Of a stretch of 64,000 nucleotides of DNA, positions 61,201 through 64,000 are shown in pieces. The DNA is from Burhinus oedicnemus. Its lineage: Eukaryota > Chordata > Aves > Charadriiformes > Burhinidae. The notes under the pieces were generated by a model that searched no databases, had not been told where the DNA came from, and saw only the letters and a program-made list of their open reading frames with translations. Position numbers and translations under genes: made by a program. Each line of letters starts with the position of its first letter. Positions within the stretch are counted from its first letter, which is position 1. The DNA lies in assembly GCA_008921705.1 (NCBI GenBank), contig VFFE01007504.1, positions 65,285 through 129,284 of the forward strand. The letters are read 5' to 3'.

Positions 61201-63669
61201 ATCATCCTACCTAAATTTAGCCATGTAAAAGCAAGCACTTAGTCTAAGTAGTTCTTTAGGTTTATGATATTGTCAGGGAGAGATGATTCAAGAACCTGAT
61301 GGCTTTTCCTGTTGAAGATATCAGATGTCCTTTAGAAAACACATTTTCATGTAAATTCTGTAGACAAATGTGGGAATAAATATATAGGTTCATATATATA
61401 TGTATATATTTTAAACATAAAGTCTATGTTTCACCCTCCAGTTGTAATTAAGGACACACGAAAAGGCAGGGTTAAATCTGAGAAAGTCAACTGCTCGCTT
61501 GGATGCCATGATACACTCACATTCAGGAGGATGTTCATTTCTAACCATCCCATCTGTGATATCTTTCTATTTTTAAATGTTTATGAAGACTGAAAGATTC
61601 TGTTCTCTGAGGATGTGCTCTAGTTTTTACGTAGTTGGGATGTTTGTCATGAGCAAGCTTAAAAGTCAAAGGTTTTAGGTTTTACTGAAAATACTTTACG
61701 CTCCTATAAGCTTTCCCTGTAATTTATGTGCAAGTAGCTCCAAATACACAGCTGAGGATGCCGTCTGGGGATAAACTGAAATGTTATTTCTGGGATATTG
61801 CATCAATGACTTGAGTCTTAACCTATGGGAAAAAGGATGAAGAAAGAGTATGATAAAAGCTATCCCTATAATCAGTTTTGAGACTATATTCCTACTGAAG
61901 AGAGATATTTCTTCTCTTTTTTTGTCATTGCAATCAAGTTGTGTTTACTCCCCGATATATTTGTGCACAACACCAAGCAACAGTGTAAAAAGCATAATTC
62001 AAATTCCTAATTATTGCTCCATCCCAGTAATAAATATGTATGGCCAGCTTCTGTGCACAAAGGCAAACAGATGCCCTGGGAAAAGGATGGGATGCAGAAG
62101 TCAGACGTATTTATTACTGAGCTGTGCAACACAACGAAGGCGTGTGATAGCATAATAACTTCTGACTAGAGAAGATTCATTGCCCAGCAATCACTGAAGA
62201 GAAAGGGGACCTTGCTGACCCAGTATATTGCAAGGAGAATAGAAGGAGGTCTCAAGCGTGAGCCTCACTGAATGACAAAGTACTCTAGAATTAACAACGA
62301 AGGAACCTTATCCAGGAAAAAAAAGTCAGTGCACATTAGTCAGCCCTAAAAAAATAAATGGAGGTACTCATGTGTTTAAAGTTAAACCAAATGTGTTCTT
62401 AGCCACTTTGCTGGTTTGAAGAGGTTTTTGGAACTACAATTCAGAGAAGCATCTAATCTTTATTAGAGCCTCTTTGTCATAAAATAAAGACTAGCTGCTA
62501 TTTAGATTTTCCATTTTCCCCAGATTCTTTGCTTCTCATAGCCAGTCTGTCACTCCTCACAGTAGCCTTGGAGAGTTGAGACCTCTGCTGCTGATGGCCT
62601 TATTCTGACAGCACTGCGGGGATTTACCAGCCATTCACGCTATTCTGGTAGCTGCTGATGAAAGTATATGGTGCTTCAAAGCAGTACTTACCTTTTAATC
62701 ACTTTTGCCATCTTCTGTATATTGGCCCCAGGGAACAGTGTAATCACCCCTTATTAAGACCTATACAGGGCAGCTGACAAATATTATAAATGAAAGGAGG
62801 AGATCTTTATCCCCTCTAAAGTCCTTGCAATGCCATATAACCCCATTCAGAGCTCACCCATAAGCCAGAAGCTCCAAAGTTTCTGGGATCAAAGTCCACT
62901 ATCAAACCTCAACATTTCCCACAGACCACTGCAGACAAGTATCACCAAATATAAAACTGGAAATGCTGTAATTATGATATGATTCTACGTATCAGCTGTA
63001 GGGCACATACTGTGGCCTTGTGGATGGCAAGTTTTGGAACCCAGGTCATAGAAAATTAAACAAAATCTGTTTATTAGACAGGACGAGGAGGACTGTGCCC
63101 CATGTGGAACTAAATGCAGCTCTGTCTGAGCCTCAAGGCACCCAGTCAGTAGTTTCTTCAGGTATTACAGCAAGTTTCAGAAAAAATCCATCATCACAAA
63201 CAGTTCTAATTATTTCCAGCCAAATGCCTGTAACCTTGGCAAAAACCAATTATTGAGCAGGCTATTGATCTAGTCAGTAAATAAATACACTTAAGTCATC
63301 AGTAAGCTAAAACCCTCCTGGGTATAAAACCAAAATCTTAAGGACTACTAGTTATCTGACATATGATTTTAATTAGGTTTTATTGATTAAGGGTTTTTAA
63401 AAACAAATGGACTTTCTTGATAAAAGACTTAGTGCAGGATTTCTGCAAAGTTAAATAATGTCTGACTTGCTATATAAAAACCTGTGACCCACATCCTAAT
63501 TACTTCACTAAGGAAGTTTGCTTTGCATTTCAACAGAACAACACATGCAACATTTATTCTAAATACCATGAATGTTTAATGTAGAAGGAGAAGGCCTCAG
63601 CTGATGAAATAATACAGGGAGGTGACTCTCAATGCCTGGTCTTAGCCACCTAACCATGGTTATTGCAGT

Positions 63670-63760
63670 GAAAAGAAAGAAAGAGAGAGAGAAAGAGAGA
63701 AAGAGAGAGAGAGGATGAAAGAAAGAAAGAGAGAGAGAAAGAAAGAGAGAAAGAGAGAAG
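63670..63760 (+). repeat. GA-rich microsatellite (AAAG/AG mixed)
   Basis: About 90 bases of nearly pure purine made of GAAA, GAGA and AAAG units, broken once by GGATGAAAG near 63712-63720. It is a polypurine tract able to form triplex DNA and likely to vary in length between individuals. The minus-strand frame across it (a Ser/Leu/Phe low-complexity protein) is an artefact of the repeat. Confidence 0.92.
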
Positions 63761-64000
63761 CACAAGACCTTAAATGCTAATTCTTCTAACAATCTAGATA
63801 TAAGATTAACATCTCCTTGAAGCCTACTATAATTTAGTGCCTATCTACAGCAGGGTTTCGGCACAAGCTTAAGCACTCTAGAAAGAATCCCACAATTACC
63901 AGGAGGTCAAGGTTACAGGCATACAGGTTGTTTATGTCTCTGGACTGCTTCAGCTCTGAGCTGAAGTCAGTCTGGGATTGATTCTCCATGCTCAGGGTCA

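Larger units (their letters stand above)
53544..64000. other. Non-coding stretch to the window end
   Basis: No coding exon recognised on either strand. It holds a MIR-like SINE (56435-56583), a possible ancient CR1-like fragment (61115-61200), a short TATATA tract near 61391-61410 and a GA-rich microsatellite (63670-63760). Open frames such as 57599-57949 and 59564-59971 on the minus strand have no domain character. Confidence 0.5.

Noticed and set aside
63559..63792. Minus-strand frame encoding a Ser/Leu/Phe-rich low-complexity product
   Set aside because: It is simply the translation of the GA-rich microsatellite read from the other strand.
1..64000. CRISPR arrays, phage or bacterial operons, rRNA
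   Set aside because: No spaced identical repeats, no dense directional coding, and clear vertebrate features (introns, CR1, CpG island) throughout.

Overview
The window looks like ordinary euchromatic bird DNA. Several copies of CR1, the dominant LINE of birds, are present, including copies ending in the typical ATTCTATG-like 3' octamers. There is also a solo LTR whose termini (TGTCCTGGTTT at one end, AAACCACGACA at the other) match the style of avian endogenous retrovirus LTRs, plus worn ancient amniote repeats of the MIR type. Overall repeat density is low. The species cannot be fixed from sequence alone.

Left end (1-8.7 kb): the last two coding exons of PLEKHB2 (evectin-2) lie on the + strand at 961-1075 and 2835-2971. 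They are joined by a phase-1 intron. The final exon encodes the hydrophobic C-terminal membrane anchor and the stop codon. The earlier exons, including the PH domain, lie upstream of the window. The last intron carries a 490-bp sense-oriented solo LTR flanked by a perfect 5-bp target duplication (GGAAG). A long A/T-rich 3' UTR follows, with several possible poly(A) signals.

At 8.7-9.3 kb there is a strong CpG island with SP1-, ETS- and YY1-like motifs. It is a promoter by appearance, and the YY1 motif suggests rightward transcription. I could not recognise any coding exon of the gene or lncRNA it would serve.

From 9.3 to 64 kb no recognisable host protein-coding exon was found on either strand. 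The sequence is intergenic or long-intron DNA holding a degraded reverse CR1 (14.58-16.2 kb), a short reverse CR1 3' end (31.07-31.17 kb), a forward CR1 3' end (47.6-48.1 kb) and a fairly well preserved forward CR1 with a 404-codon open reverse-transcriptase frame (52.16-53.54 kb). It also holds a MIR-like SINE (56.4-56.6 kb), a GA-rich microsatellite (63.67-63.76 kb) and several small hairpins and low-complexity tracts. No tRNA, rRNA, CRISPR or prokaryote-style operon is present, and I see no convincing new biological system. The items most worth a second look are the LTR inside the PLEKHB2 terminal intron, the orphan CpG-island promoter and the nearly open CR1 RT frame.
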